This document shows, one piece after another, positions 33,232-43,169 of a DNA stretch of 64,000 bases. Under the pieces are notes generated by a model. That model was not told the DNA's origin and searched no databases. It saw nothing but the letters and a program-made list of their open reading frames with translations. How positions within the stretch are numbered: the first letter of the stretch is position 1; each line of letters starts with the position of its first letter. Made by a program: the position numbers and the translations under genes. The DNA comes from Entoloma clypeatum (lineage: Eukaryota; Basidiomycota; Agaricomycetes; Agaricales; Entolomataceae), in contig OY751487.1 of the NCBI GenBank assembly GCA_963565915.1, positions 496,001-560,000 of the forward strand, written 5' to 3'.

Positions 33232-35632
33232 TTATTGTGGACGCGACGGGTTCTGCCAATGGAAATTACGGATCAAATCTTGAGCGTTCTGAACATTAGC
33301 TCGCGGTTCCCATGTGTTCTCTTCTGGGCCATATCCTTCCCATTGGACGAGGTACTGGATCTTTCCGCGGAACTTTCGAGAGTCCAGGATCGTAGACACA
33401 TGGTACTCTTCTCGTCCTTCAACGATGATCGGATCAGGGGCTGGTTTCTTTTTCTGGATGGCATACTTCAGAGTTTCATATGGTGACAACAGGGTCTCGT
33501 TGAACACAGGGTGAATCATCTTCCAAGTCTTCGGAAGATCAAGAAGGTACGCGCTAGCTCCTTTCTTCTCTAGGACTTTGAATGGTCCATGTCGGAGTGC
33601 ATCAAGTTTCTTTGAGGGTCGATCGGTCCTGATGTTAGTTCCTTCCAGCCACACCTTGTCTCCGATGCGGTAGTCCCGAGACGGACTTCGCCGTGTGTCA
33701 ACTGTCTTCTTCATCTGATCCTGTGCTTGTTTCAGCGCAGCATTGGCTTCTTCTCGTGCCTGTTTGAGTTTTTTCAAGAAGTCGTTGGCAGCCGGATTGG
33801 TATCCTCTAACACGAGTTCTCCCTTCCACGGATGTAAACCGTAGTTGAGGTAGAATGGGGTGTGCTTCGTTGCCTGGTGCTCTTTGTCATTGTACTGGAA
33901 CTCTGCGATTGCGATCCATTCCGCCCAATCATCCTGTAGATGGTTGACAAAGTTTCGTAAGAATGCTTCTGTTTCCTGATGCGATCGCTCAGCCTGTCCA
34001 TCAGTCTGTGGGTGGTACGTGGTGGACAGGTTCCTCTTGATCCCCAACATGCGGCAGAGTATCTCCATGAACTTCACAGCGAACTGTGGTCCCCTATCAC
34101 TGATGATCTTCTTGGGGATCCCATGAAGCTTCCATATCTGGTCCCGATAGATCTTGGCTAATCCTTCAGCCGATAGTTCCACGGTTGTCGGGATGAGATG
34201 AAGCATCTTTGAATGTCTGTCCGTGATGACCAGAATTGCGTTCTTCCCATCAGATTCTGGTATCGGTCCCACGACGTCAATCCCTATGTCTTCCCATGGT
34301 TGACTTGGTGCGGCATTAGGGTGTAGAGGGGCGTGTCTCCTTTGGCGGCTGATCTTGTTACGTTGACAGGTGTCACAACCTTTCACATACTTCTTTACGT
34401 CATGTAGGATGGTGGGCCACCAGTAGGTGCGAGTGAGGAGTTCATGTGTTCGATATTGTCCTGGATGCCCTGCCACTGGCGCGTCGTGCGCTTCAAACAT
34501 CAGTTCTTGGCGCAATTGTGGGTCTGGTGGAACATAGACTCGTTCTCCTGCGTAGGTGATGCCATTTTCCTGCTGGTACCAGTGAGGATTCTTCTTCAGA
34601 CCCTGGGCTACTTCTGTCTCCATGCGATTTGAGGCCTTGATGCGTGCGATCCATGGGTTTTCGATGGTTGTGATGTTTCCGATTTTGATGGAATCAGATG
34701 TTTCACCCCCTTCAAAGAATTGTTCCTCCGTGAACATCTCCATTTGTATCACATCTTCTGATTCCAATCGTTTCAAAAATAGCCCCTCCTTGAGCATTTG
34801 GTCGCTGTCCTGCGGCTCGAGTTCCGTCTCATACCAGGGTAAACGTGACAGGATGTCTGCTTTCGCATTTGTCTTCCCAGGTACATGTCGCAATTCGAAG
34901 TCATAGTCTTGTAACTTCATCTTCCAGCGCCTCTGTCGTTGGTTTAGGTCCTGAGGGCGCCGGAAATACTCCAGGTTTTTGTGATCGGTTAAGATCTTGA
35001 AACACTCCTTGGCTTCAAGTAGATAATGTCGCCAGTCCTTCAGTGCTTCCATGACTGCCAAGAGTTCCTTGTCATATATCTCGTAATTCTGTTCGGCCGC
35101 AGACATGGTCCGCGACAAGAACGCGATAGGATGCCACTTGTCGTCTTGTTTCTGTGAAAGTACCGCTCCAATCGCATAACCCGATGCATCGGTTTCGACC
35201 CTGAACTGTCCGTCCGGTTTGGGCAATGCCAAGACTGGTGCCGTCGTGATTGCCCGTATGAGACCTTCAAATGCTTCTTGTGCCGCTGGTCCCCACGTGA
35301 ATGCTGTATTTCCCGTAAGTGTTGTGAGTGGCTTTGCGATGTTTGAGTATCCTTCAATAAAGCGTCGATAAAAATTGGCAAATCCCAGGAACTTCTGGAC
35401 TTCCTTTTTTGATGTGGGTACTCGCCAGTTCCGGATTGTGTCCACCTTTTCAGTTTCCATCTCAACACGTCCTTCTCCAACGACATATCCCAATATGGGG
35501 CATTTCGTTACTTCCCAAAGACACTTCTTCTCCTTTAGGAACAGGTCATTGTCTGACAGAATCTGCAAGATCTCTTCGGTGTTCCGGGCGAGTTCTTCCT
35601 TGGTTTTACCAATAACCACTATGTCATCCATG
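33232..35632 (-). CDS. gypsy-M pol, second part (RT end, RNase H, integrase, chromodomain)
   Basis: Roughly 800 codons are uninterrupted. It opens with the RT catalytic YMDDIVVIGKTKEELA next to the Tc1/mariner insertion. RNase H is FRVETDASGYAIGAVLSQ and NYEIYDKELLAVMEALKDW. Integrase has the finger [41 protein letters not shown] and YHPQTDGQAERSHQE. A GPY/F-like HGPFKVLEKKGASAYLLDLP segment follows, and the protein ends with a chromodomain (YHVSTILDSRKFRGKIQYLV, WEGYGPEENTWEPRANV) that in chromoviruses directs integration to modified chromatin. Translation would need the part upstream of 37253. Confidence 0.93.
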
Positions 35633-35634
35633 TA

Positions 35635-37253
35635 CAGTGCCTCACAAAACTGATTCAATGTTTGCTACTTTGTGAATACCTTCAAAATAACTTTGCAAAT
35701 AATGCCAATCAAAAGAAGGTATTGGTACCGGGTTAAAAGCCCTGCTTCAGGACTCTCGGAATCTGCAATAATTATGTAATTCTCATGAAAAATGATCAAT
35801 ATATGATCAAATTACTCCAGGGACTCATTGAATCAGTTTTGTGAGTATGTACAATAAATACAGTATTTTATACTTTAGTACTTGGTATTACCCCCCTTAG
35901 CTTTGATTACTGCCTCTACCCTTCTTGGCATACTTTCTATCAGGTTTTGACACACTTCTGGCTCTATATTATTCCACACCTCTGCTGCTCTGTCCCAAAT
36001 CTCCCAGACTCTCTTAGGTGGTGTTGGATATTCATTCAACTTCCTTTTAATATGAACCCAGAGGTGTTCAATAGGATTGAGGTCTGGGGACTGTGCAGGC
36101 CAATCCAGCAGAGCAATATTCTTGCTGTCCATCCATTTTTTGGCCTTCTTGGAGGTGTGCTTGGGGTCATTGTCCTGCTGAAAAATGATCTCCTCTTCAG
36201 AGATTCCACTCTCCTCCATGCTGGGCAGCAAATTGTCCTCCAAAATGGACACATACTGATCAGCATCCATCCTCCCCTCAACCTCTGCAAGTCTCCCCAC
36301 ACCTTCCCAACCCATACAACCCCAAACCATAATATTTCCTCCCCCCAACTTGACTGTGCCCTGAACCTCTCTTTCAATAAGCCCCTCACCCTTCTTTTTC
36401 CAGACTCATTCCTTGCCATCTGACCCAAACCTGTTGATCTTGGTCTCATCTGACCAAATGACCCTCTTCCAGTCCTCCACTGTCCATTCCCTGTGCTTCA
36501 TAGCAAATGCCAACCGCCTCTTCCAATGTATGGCCTTTAAGAAAGGTCTTTTCTTCTTTGTTACAGCCTTGAATTCATGTTTTCTGAGAACCCTTCTCAC
36601 AGTTTCTGGGGAGACAGGATTGGAGATGACAGTGTTGATGTGTTTGGTAGCCTGCACAGCATTGGAGGCTCTCCCTGAGGTGATTTGTGAAAGTATGTTT
36701 TGTGTGTTGGTGGGAGAAAGCTTGGATGGTTGACCACCAGAAGAGAGATTGCAATAAGGAAGAAGATTCTGAAGCACTCTGGAGACAGTTGGTTGGCTGA
36801 CACCCAGGTTAGAGGCAATATGATGAGTGGAGTGACCATTGGAGGCCAGGGAAAGGATGTTTTCCTTGTGGGAGGAGGGGATGGGGCACGTGATTGGTTG
36901 TGGAGGCTGTTGAGGTTGGATTCTTCTTATACAACTTTCCTTGACAACCCATCAGGGTTCTATTCAAGTTCCATCAGTAAGTCATGACAACTGGTTACCA
37001 TACAACCAGTGAAGCATTTGATTCTGATAATTGCCATAGGTACTCACAAAACTGATTCAATGAGTTGCTGATTTAATTTAATCATATCTCCATGGATTCT
37101 GATCTAAATCATATGATTCCTTTATATTCTGAAAGCCCTGAAGTAGGGCTTTCAATTGTATACCAAAGGTTTAATTCAATTGGTATTCTTTGCAGAGTTA
37201 TATTGAAGGTATTCAAAAAGCAACAAACATTGAATCAGTTTTGTGAGGCACTG
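35635..37253 (-). mobile_element. Tc1/mariner element in gypsy-M RT
   Basis: Terminal inverted repeats CAGTGCCTCACAAAACTGAT… and …ATCAGTTTTGTGAGGCACTG run for about 26 bp or more. They are flanked by the TA duplication (35633-35634, 37254-37255). Removing the element restores the RT box around ICVIYMDDIVV. Length 1619 bp. A shorter internal repeat of CACAAAACTGATTCAATGA occurs at about 37045-37064. Confidence 0.95.
35875..36951 (-). pseudogene. Tc1/mariner transposase (DD34E type) with one nonsense codon
   Basis: The N-terminal HTH reads ENILSLASNGHSTHHIASNL then GVSQPTVSRVL. A second HTH-like block is PVSPETVRRVLRKHEFKA. The catalytic triad is visible in VIWSDETKINRFG (D), IFQQDNDPKHTSKKAKKW (D) and WPAQSPDLNPIEHLW (E), with 34 residues between the last two as in Tc1. 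One stop, TGA at 36406-36408 (GSDGKE-stop-VWKKK), breaks an otherwise continuous frame to 35875. The 5' limit is set by a stop at 36952-36954 and no ATG follows in frame soon after it, so the start is unknown or lies in an upstream exon. Confidence 0.9.
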
Positions 37254-38502
37254 TAAATCACACAGATGCGCCGACGGATCTGATCCCTGAATAGGCTGGC
37301 CATCATCCGAGAGAACATTCCCGGGGAGTTGCAGAGACCGAAAAACATGACCAATGGTTCAAACAATCCTCGGCTGGTCAGGAAGGCGGCTTTCCATTCG
37401 TCACCCTTCTTGATCCGCACGTTATTGTATCCCCACATGATGTCCATTTTGTTGAAGTAGACTGCGTCCTTCAATACATCCAAGAGGTCGTTGATGCGTG
37501 GGAGTGGGAATTTGTCCTTAACCGTGAATTTATTGACCGTGCGATAATCCTGTACCAATCGTTTGGAACCGTCTTTCTTGTTAATGAAGAAGCAGGGTGA
37601 TGCATAAGGGGATTTGGACGGTCGGATCTTTCCGGTTGCCAGGCCTTCATCGATGAATTCGTCCAGTTCTTCTTGCTCCTTTTGGGTCATAGGGTACGTG
37701 TTTCCTCCTAGCTCCTTTGGTGCGTCCGGTGTAAGTTCGATGCCATGGTCCCATTCTCTTTCCTTTGGGATCTTGTCGAAGTTTTCTTTTTCAAAGAGAT
37801 GGGCAAAACGTTCAACGTATGAGGGTCGCTTGGTTGTGGGAGGTGGTGTGGGAGTAACTGCTTCCAATATGGGGTCTCCGGGCTTCCAATTCTGATCTGA
37901 TTTCTTGGGCGCGTCCTTGTCTCGTACTTCCACCATGCGAACCCGATGTTTGCGACCATTAAGGTTAACCCTGAAATCCGAGTGTTTGGTTTGACATGTT
38001 GATGGGCATCGGTTGAATGTTACAGCGCCGGTCGTCCAGTTGATTGTGGGGTTGTGGTGCACCAACCAGTCATGTCCCAAAAGCATGTCTGTTCTCCCAA
38101 TGTCCAATACCATTGCTTCCATGGTTTCCTGGTGTGTTCCTAAGTCCAGCTTGACTTCGGCAAGTTTTTCTGCTTTCTGTTGTCGGTTCGGCGATCCATC
38201 CGCATTTAGGATTGATATGGGCTTCATTCCTCGTGTGGGAAGGTTCTGTTCGCGTACTATTCTGGGATGGATACATGTGCGTTCACATCCGCTATCAACC
38301 TCGGGTCGAATGGCCTTTGGTCCTCGTCGTGTTTTGATCTGAGCTTGCAGCTTGATCTCTCGTCGTTTCGGACGTTTATCTCCCTTGACAATCTTAGTTG
38401 ACGCAACGGCTCGCTTTGCAGGGATAACATAAGTTATATTGTCTGTAGTTGCACCAGGCAAGCGAGTTCGTTTAATGGATAAGGGTCGCGACTTAGCGTC
38501 GT
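37254..38502 (-). CDS. gypsy-M pol, first part (protease and RT N-terminal half)
   Basis: The frame is open from the gag stop region down to the Tc1/mariner insertion. The protease motif is unusual, EVDSGCERTCIHPRIV, with Cys where Ala/Thr-Thr normally follows DSG; flap-like MLLGHDWLVHHNPTINW follows. RT starts [58 protein letters not shown] and GLFEPLVMFFGLCNSPGMFS. Gag and pol frames overlap in a -1 relation at about 38503-38510, compatible with programmed frameshifting, though no canonical slippery heptamer was recognised. Confidence 0.9.
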
Positions 38503-39372
38503 TTAATCGGACCCTTCGGGAAAATCCTTCTCATCGGTCTCTATGGTGATGGTTTCATCGTCATCATCGGTATCTCCATCAGACACCTTCCTAATCTTTC
38601 CAGAGTTCTTCTTCGGCTTGCGGCAGTTGCGCGCGATATGTCCTTCTTGGTCGCAGTTGAAACACTTACGACCATCTTTCTTCTTTGGGGCTTTGCAGTC
38701 TTTGGCAAGGTGACCAAAGCGCTGACAGTTGTAGCAACGGGCTACTCCTGCTTTGTCGATCTCCATGGCTTTGCCTTGACCGCCATAAGTGGTGCCCGAT
38801 CCGGTGCGTGTGTCGCCACCCCCTCGGATGACTAATGCATGTCCCTCCATCTGTCGTCCCTTGTTTCGGATCTCCTTTGCGTAATCAGTGTACGTCTTGC
38901 CATCACTAGCCACTTGTTCAGAAATTCTGCGGTTGATGTTCTTTTCCAGGATGTATTTCCCAGTTTCTTCACCAAGGTTTGACAGCTTCAAGAGTTCTTC
39001 GAATTCGTCCAAGAATTCGTCGATGGTGCGTTTCTCCTGTTTCAGGACTTCGAGTCTCGCCTTGGCCGCTGCCGACTTGTTGGCAATAGAGAATCACGTA
39101 GCGATGTCATCTGAGAAACCTAACCAGGTGATGTTCTGGCCATCGGTAGCAAGGTCGTCTAACTTGTTGCTGGCCCAGTGTTTACCGGACCCTTCCATCA
39201 TGCGGGATAACACCGCAAGAATTTTCTGATCGTCGGATAGGCCCTTCTGGAACCTGATGTATAATTTGGTGGCTTTCCACCACTCGTCGAAGGTGTGTCT
39301 GTCTTTGAACATCCCAGGATCTTTGATGATCTTGGATGTATCCATTGTTTGTACTGTCAGTGCTTCTGCCAT
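38503..39372 (-). pseudogene. gypsy-M gag with two zinc knuckles, one nonsense codon
   Basis: ATG 39372 (MAEALTVQTMDTSKIIKDPG) starts a Retrotrans_gag core (FDEWWKATKLYIRFQKGLSD). TGA at 39094-39096 (IAT-stop-FSIANKS) interrupts an otherwise continuous frame to 38503. Two canonical CCHC knuckles are present: CYNCQRFGHLAKDC and CFNCDQEGHIARNC. An acidic tail (DGDTDDDDETITIETDEKDF) ends the protein. Confidence 0.88.
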
Positions 39373-39374
39373 GT

Positions 39375-39959
39375 CTAGAACCTGTGGAGTAGGAGAGGTG
39401 TCGGATTGTTGGGATGAAGATGGGGTTCGGGATACAGGTAGGGGTTGAAAATCAGTCCCTGTTCTAGGCGTCTGTTCGGTATCTGACTGCGCGGAGTCAA
39501 AAGTAAATTCGTCAGGGGACTCGTCGGCGGAATCGGTGGCAAAACGTTCGGGGTATTTCCTCTGTAGATCTCTAAGGAATCTCTGTTCCTGCGCGTCTGT
39601 TGGTCGCGAGAAGGGGTCAAGTCTCTCGTTTCGTGCCCAACGGTTGTACTCGGTTTGTTGTTCTTCGATGGTGAAGTGGGCGTAGATCTGCTGCTTCGAG
39701 TAGGACGTGATGATGTGGCTCTGGGACGTCTCGATGTGAGCGTCCTAATCAATCTTCTGATAACGGTTGTCTGGACACCGATAAACTCTCTGATCTCTGT
39801 GATCCGACCTGTCTGAGGTCCTTCTTGAACGCGAAAGCTTTTGAGTTCGTTCTGTCGGGCGTTGTAACGCGCGATCTGGTGTTGCCAAGCAAGATGGATG
39901 CTCTCTGCTATCTCGCCGTGGGGGCGATGCTCGTCATTGTCTAGTTCTTCGTCAAGCAC
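39375..39959 (-). CDS. gypsy-M ORF upstream of gag core
   Basis: About 195 codons in a different frame, ending 3 bp before the gag ATG. The frame extends a little further upstream. The N-part is helical and charged (EIAESIHLAWQHQIARYNAR), the C-part Pro/Ser/Arg-rich. It may be the natural N-terminal half of gag separated by a frameshift, or an independent leader ORF. Confidence 0.5.
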   Translation of the reverse strand: MLDEELDNDEHRPHGEIAESIHLAWQHQIARYNARQNELKSFRVQEGPQTGRITEIREFIGVQTTVIRRLIRTLTSRRPRATSSRPTRSSRSTPTSPSKNNKPSTTVGHETRDLTPSRDQQTRRNRDSLEIYRGNTPNVLPPIPPTSPLTNLLLTPRSQIPNRRLEQGLIFNPYLYPEPHLHPNNPTPLLLHRF

Positions 39960-40163
39960 CTGCTGTAGGATGCGACGGATCTCCGATTCGATGTACTGCT
40001 GGATAAGCGTAAAATTGATACTGTCTCGAGGACTTAGCTCCTCCTGTCGGGCTTCTGGCGTGCTGAATGGGTTACTGGTGAAGTCTTCAAAGAAGCGCGA
40101 CGTCTTGACTCATCTGGTAGTTGCTCTCTTCGCTCTGGGCGAACCTAACGAGATTTAGCAACT

Positions 40164-40533
40164 TGTTATGCGTAACAAACCGTTCCAAGGTTTGGGCAGA
40201 GTATGCAGGAAGATGGAAAGGCGAAGAGCAATGTGATTGCTAAATCTAAGGAATGTAGCTATGGTACATGAGGTTTATATAGTACTGACTATGAGCGGTA
40301 GCGAATGAGTCAGTAACTGCGGAAGGCAGTGCGCATGAGTAAGGCGACTGCGGAAGGCTATGCACTAATGAGTAAGCTGACTGCGGAATGAGTCAGACAG
40401 CTGCGGAAAGCGAGTCAGCGCGGGAGCGAAGTATACTAAAGGGAATAAAGTATAATACGATATGTGTAAGCGGGGGCCGATGAGTAAAAGTGAAAAAGTA
40501 AGCGTATACGTCCGTAGTCGTTAGTCCGTAACA
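40164..40533 (-). repeat. gypsy-M 5' LTR
   Basis: 370 bp, about 98% like the 3' LTR. Followed by target duplication CCTTC (40534-40538). Confidence 0.95.
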
Positions 40534-40538
40534 CCTTC

Positions 40539-42611
40539 TGCCACTACTGGGATAGAATGTGAGTCGTAGTGGTAACTCTACTACTTTGAGGAGTTGGCAG
40601 CTGAATTTGAGACAGGTCCGGCACGAAGTACTCCGGTTCGTACCGGTTCGACGAAGAGACGGGAGTGGTGGGCGGATGTCCTGCACGTGCTCAGAGTGTC
40701 AAGGACATCGTGAAGGCTGTGAAGGTGAAGCTGAGGAAGGAGGGCGCCGCCGCGGATCGGCACCACGCGCCGGCAATGAAAATCGAAGAGCTGCAAAAAC
40801 TGATGAGCTGGTCGGAGTCCGTATGCCCCAACGACCACCTGGAGAAGCCGAATGAGAAGCTGAACCCGGCTCCGGCCAACGGCCGCCGATTGAGAAAGGA
40901 GCCAGCAGGCGCCGAGGACCTGAAGGACACGGTGAAGCATGGCTTCATGCGCGCATTCTCGAGCCTGACGTTCACGACATGGACCAGGTCAGTAACTGTT
41001 TTCGCAGCCAAGAAAGGATCACTTACCACCGCCCGTTGATCGCAGGTGCCACGAGACAACAAACCTGCAGCTGAAGGACGTGGAGCGCGGCTGCAAGTCC
41101 CCGGCACCCAACAACCGGGAATTCTTCAAGCTCACACTGAGGGTACGAAAGGGATGGCAGCATGTGCAGGGGTACAACACTGATCAAATGGGTATGTGCG
41201 CTTTTTCTTGCGATTTTGACGGTCGCCTACAAGGTGCTCATGACTCGAACAAACCAACCGTTGAAAAAAAAAAAAAGACTACACATACAACATCTATGAG
41301 CAGCCAAACCACCGCGAAATGGATGCCTATACGCACGTGCTGCACTGGCTTGCATTCTATGAGGCTCAGATCGGGAGGCCGCTCCAGCTGGAAGATTACC
41401 TGTTCCCGTTGATCGAGGCGAATGGGATCATCAACCCAACAGAGCCCATGAAGTACGAGCAGTTCCTGAGACTGCTCAAGAAGTTTGCGGCCAGCGCCGG
41501 GCTCGAGAAATCCTACACGACACACTCATTCCGCCGGGGCGCCGCGCAGTACCACTTCATGTACGTGCCGTTCCGTCGCCGCTGGACCTTGAACCAGGTG
41601 AGATGGTGGGGTGGCTGGGCTATCAGCGAGAACGTGAGTGGGCTTTGCGCCCCAAAAGCGCGGGCTTACCATGAGTTCCTAGGTCGACACCCTGATCAAA
41701 TACCTCGTCGACTGCCTCCAGAACGCGCAAAACGACCACAGCGATGCGCTGAACCCTGACACCGCCGAAGGTGAGGCCGAGGTGCCCGAAGGCTGCAGCC
41801 TTGTAACGACGGCCGACATGCAGGGCTTTGTGTCGACGCTGAACAAGAAGCTCGAAAGCCTCGTCGGCTCGATAACCCTGAACCTCGCAGAGACCTTGCT
41901 GAACCCCGTCCCCCCCAGTGAAGCTCCCATGGAGCTTCTGTGCACGGCGCCATCTGCTCAGCTGCAGCGGGCGGCATCCTCGATCCGAACGGCGCGCGTC
42001 GCGAGCGGTCCTTACATGCCGCGCGCACTCAGCGTGGACTCCAGCGGGTCGGAGGCTGCTGAACAGGAGGGTGGTCAGTCCAGCAGGGAAGGGTCGGAAC
42101 CTCTCAAGGTTCGGACAAAATCGGCCCACCGCAAAAATCGCCGGACACCACCGATCCCGGGGGTGCTCATCCCCAACCTCAAGGGTGGCGAGAACACGTG
42201 GAAGGACGCGGTGGAGCAGTGGGGAAACGGGGATCCTGGTCGAGGGCTCGCGAAGCCGTTGAAGGACTGGCCGATCGAGTGGTACACGGGCGACATGAGG
42301 GAGTTCATGGCTGCAAAACGAGGTCAGCGTGAGATCGTCGCAATTGAATACGCGCGGTACGTACCTCCTCCGCCCCTGGTTTCCCGATGTGAACAACGCA
42401 TGCTGATTCTTTCATTTGTCTCTTCCTCAAAAAAAACGATATCAGGCTCGGCGGCAGCGACGAGGCGTTCATCGCCGCTTACCCCGAGGCCCACAAGAGG
42501 GTCACCAAGCTCATCAAGGCGATCCGGGTTCAGCTGGACCGGAAGGGGCGTCGCAGCAAGAACGGGACACCGGTCGAGAGGGCTGCGAGCGGCGACGTCG
42601 CCGCCGCGTGA
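40539..42611 (+). pseudogene. Tyrosine recombinase, 3' part (catalytic domain and GCR1_C-like tail)
   Basis: Exons are 40539-40558, 40616-40987, 41046-41191, 41278-41633, 41683-42356, 42446-42611; every junction is GT-AG and keeps frame. Box I Arg lies in FTTWTRCHETTNLQLKDVE, split by an intron. Box II is HSFRRGAAQYHFM (HxxR). These are followed by QVRWWGGWAISENVDTLIKYL, which supplies the Trp and the candidate nucleophile Tyr (LIKYL). The R-H-R-W-Y order fits integrases of the Crypton type. The C-terminal region (LKGGENTWKDAVEQWGNGDP, PLKDWPIEWYTGDMR) resembles the GCR1_C-like DNA-binding tail of fungal Cryptons. It would catalyse excision and integration through site-specific recombination. 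Apart from the gypsy insertion and the G-run slip the gene looks intact. Confidence 0.82.
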
Positions 42612-43071
42612 AGGAGATGGCACGTCGGGCCATGTTCGAGCCGAGACGAGACACCTGGCGTTCCGGGGGGGGAGGGGGGCGGAGAGGAAGGGCGAACGCT
42701 GGCCTGTATTGTTGTCACATTTTCGTGGCCTAGTATCTAGTCACTCACAATGCCGACTCTTCCTCCCGAAAGCGCCACCTCCCCCCCACCGGTGAAAGTG
42801 CGAGAGTGAGTGTGTGCGTGCGTGCGAGAGAGACGAAGGGGGGGGACGCAACGAGGCGGTGAAACGGGGCCCATTTTCACCCCCCTTTTCTCCCCAAGAA
42901 TCGATCAAATCAATTGGTTGACGTGCGTGTTGGCAACTGCTTCCCTTTTCGGGACTGCCGAGAGGGCCCTGCCAAACAAAGGGTCGCCCTCGGCGATCGA
43001 ACCGGCGATCATGCCCGGCGCTCGCACCTGACTCCTTTCCCACCGCGCCAGAGGTCGGTAAAACGAGAGAT
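42612..43071. other. Right end of the tyrosine-recombinase element, non-coding
   Basis: It follows the recombinase stop. It is G/C-rich, with an imperfect hairpin (GCCGAGAGGG 42957-42966 against CCCTCGGC 42987-42994) and TCGGTAAAACG at 43055-43065, the counterpart of the left-end motif. Open frames in this region overlap in several frames and show no motifs. Confidence 0.5.
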
Positions 43072-43077
43072 ATAAGT

Positions 43078-43144
43078 ATGTAATCGAAGATATGTAAATG
43101 GTCACGTGATGTGATCTAATCTATGTGATGGAAAAGTTTCAACA
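43078..43144 (-). repeat. copia-3 5' LTR, outer half
   Basis: It matches 22374-22440 and ends …AAGTTTCAACA, directly followed by target duplication TTACC (43145-43149). Confidence 0.95.
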
Positions 43145-43149
43145 TTACC

Positions 43150-43169
43150 GGCTTCTAAGTGAGGGGGAG
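43150..43169 (+). promoter_or_regulatory. copia-1 pol stop and polypurine tract
   Basis: The last copia-1 codons (GGCTTCTAAGTGA) are followed by GAGGGGGAG immediately before the LTR start TGTTGGAACT. This is the plus-strand primer arrangement of copia elements. Confidence 0.85.

Larger units (their letters stand above)
32332..40533 (-). mobile_element. gypsy-M: Ty3/gypsy chromovirus inside the recombinase gene
   Basis: LTRs 32332-32701 (3') and 40164-40533 (5') are each 370 bp, TGTTAT…GTAACA, and differ at about six positions. Target duplication is CCTTC (32327-32331, 40534-40538). Internal order on the - strand is gag, protease, RT (interrupted by a Tc1/mariner element), RNase H, integrase, chromodomain and a short 3' ORF. 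Gag and pol are in different frames (-1 relation near 38505). The high LTR identity and long open frames indicate a young copy. Confidence 0.95.
28288..43071 (+). mobile_element. Crypton-like tyrosine-recombinase element carrying an XPG/GEN1-like nuclease
   Basis: The insertion splits the copia-3 5' LTR precisely: the left side ends ACCAAATAAGT and the right side resumes ATAAGTATGTAATCG, so ATAAGT (28282-28287, 43072-43077) is duplicated or is a crossover site. After subtracting gypsy-M and its CCTTC duplication, the element is about 6.6 kb. It holds, on the same strand, a nuclease gene (about 29727-31754) and a tyrosine recombinase gene (31955-32331 plus 40539-42611). There are no long terminal inverted repeats. 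Both ends carry TCGGTAAA(G)ACG in direct orientation (28327-28338 and 43055-43065) and nearby hairpins. This agrees with the circular-intermediate mode known for Cryptons; the nuclease partner is unusual. Confidence 0.75.
22140..43144 (-). mobile_element. copia-3: Ty1/copia element inserted in the copia-1 C-terminus, 5' LTR split
   Basis: The 3' LTR is 22140-22440. The 5' LTR consists of 28053-28287 plus 43078-43144, separated by a 14.8-kb insertion; the halves add to ~302 bp, equal to the 3' LTR. Target duplication TTACC lies at 22135-22139 and 43145-43149. The polypurine tract (GGGGGGG, read on the - strand) abuts the 3' LTR at 22441-22447 and the primer site GGTTATGGGCCC abuts the 5' LTR just below 28053. 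The intact LTRs differ at only about three positions. Gag-pol is nearly complete, but it has one stop, a frameshift and a MITE. Confidence 0.93.

Noticed and set aside
42800..42860. GTGTGCGTGCGTGCGAG tract as a regulatory or Z-DNA element
   Set aside because: Short purine-pyrimidine run without support beyond composition.
28288..43071. Recombinase element as a Starship-type giant element
   Set aside because: Without gypsy-M it is only about 6.6 kb, and the recombinase tail looks GCR1_C-like rather than of the DUF3435 captain type.
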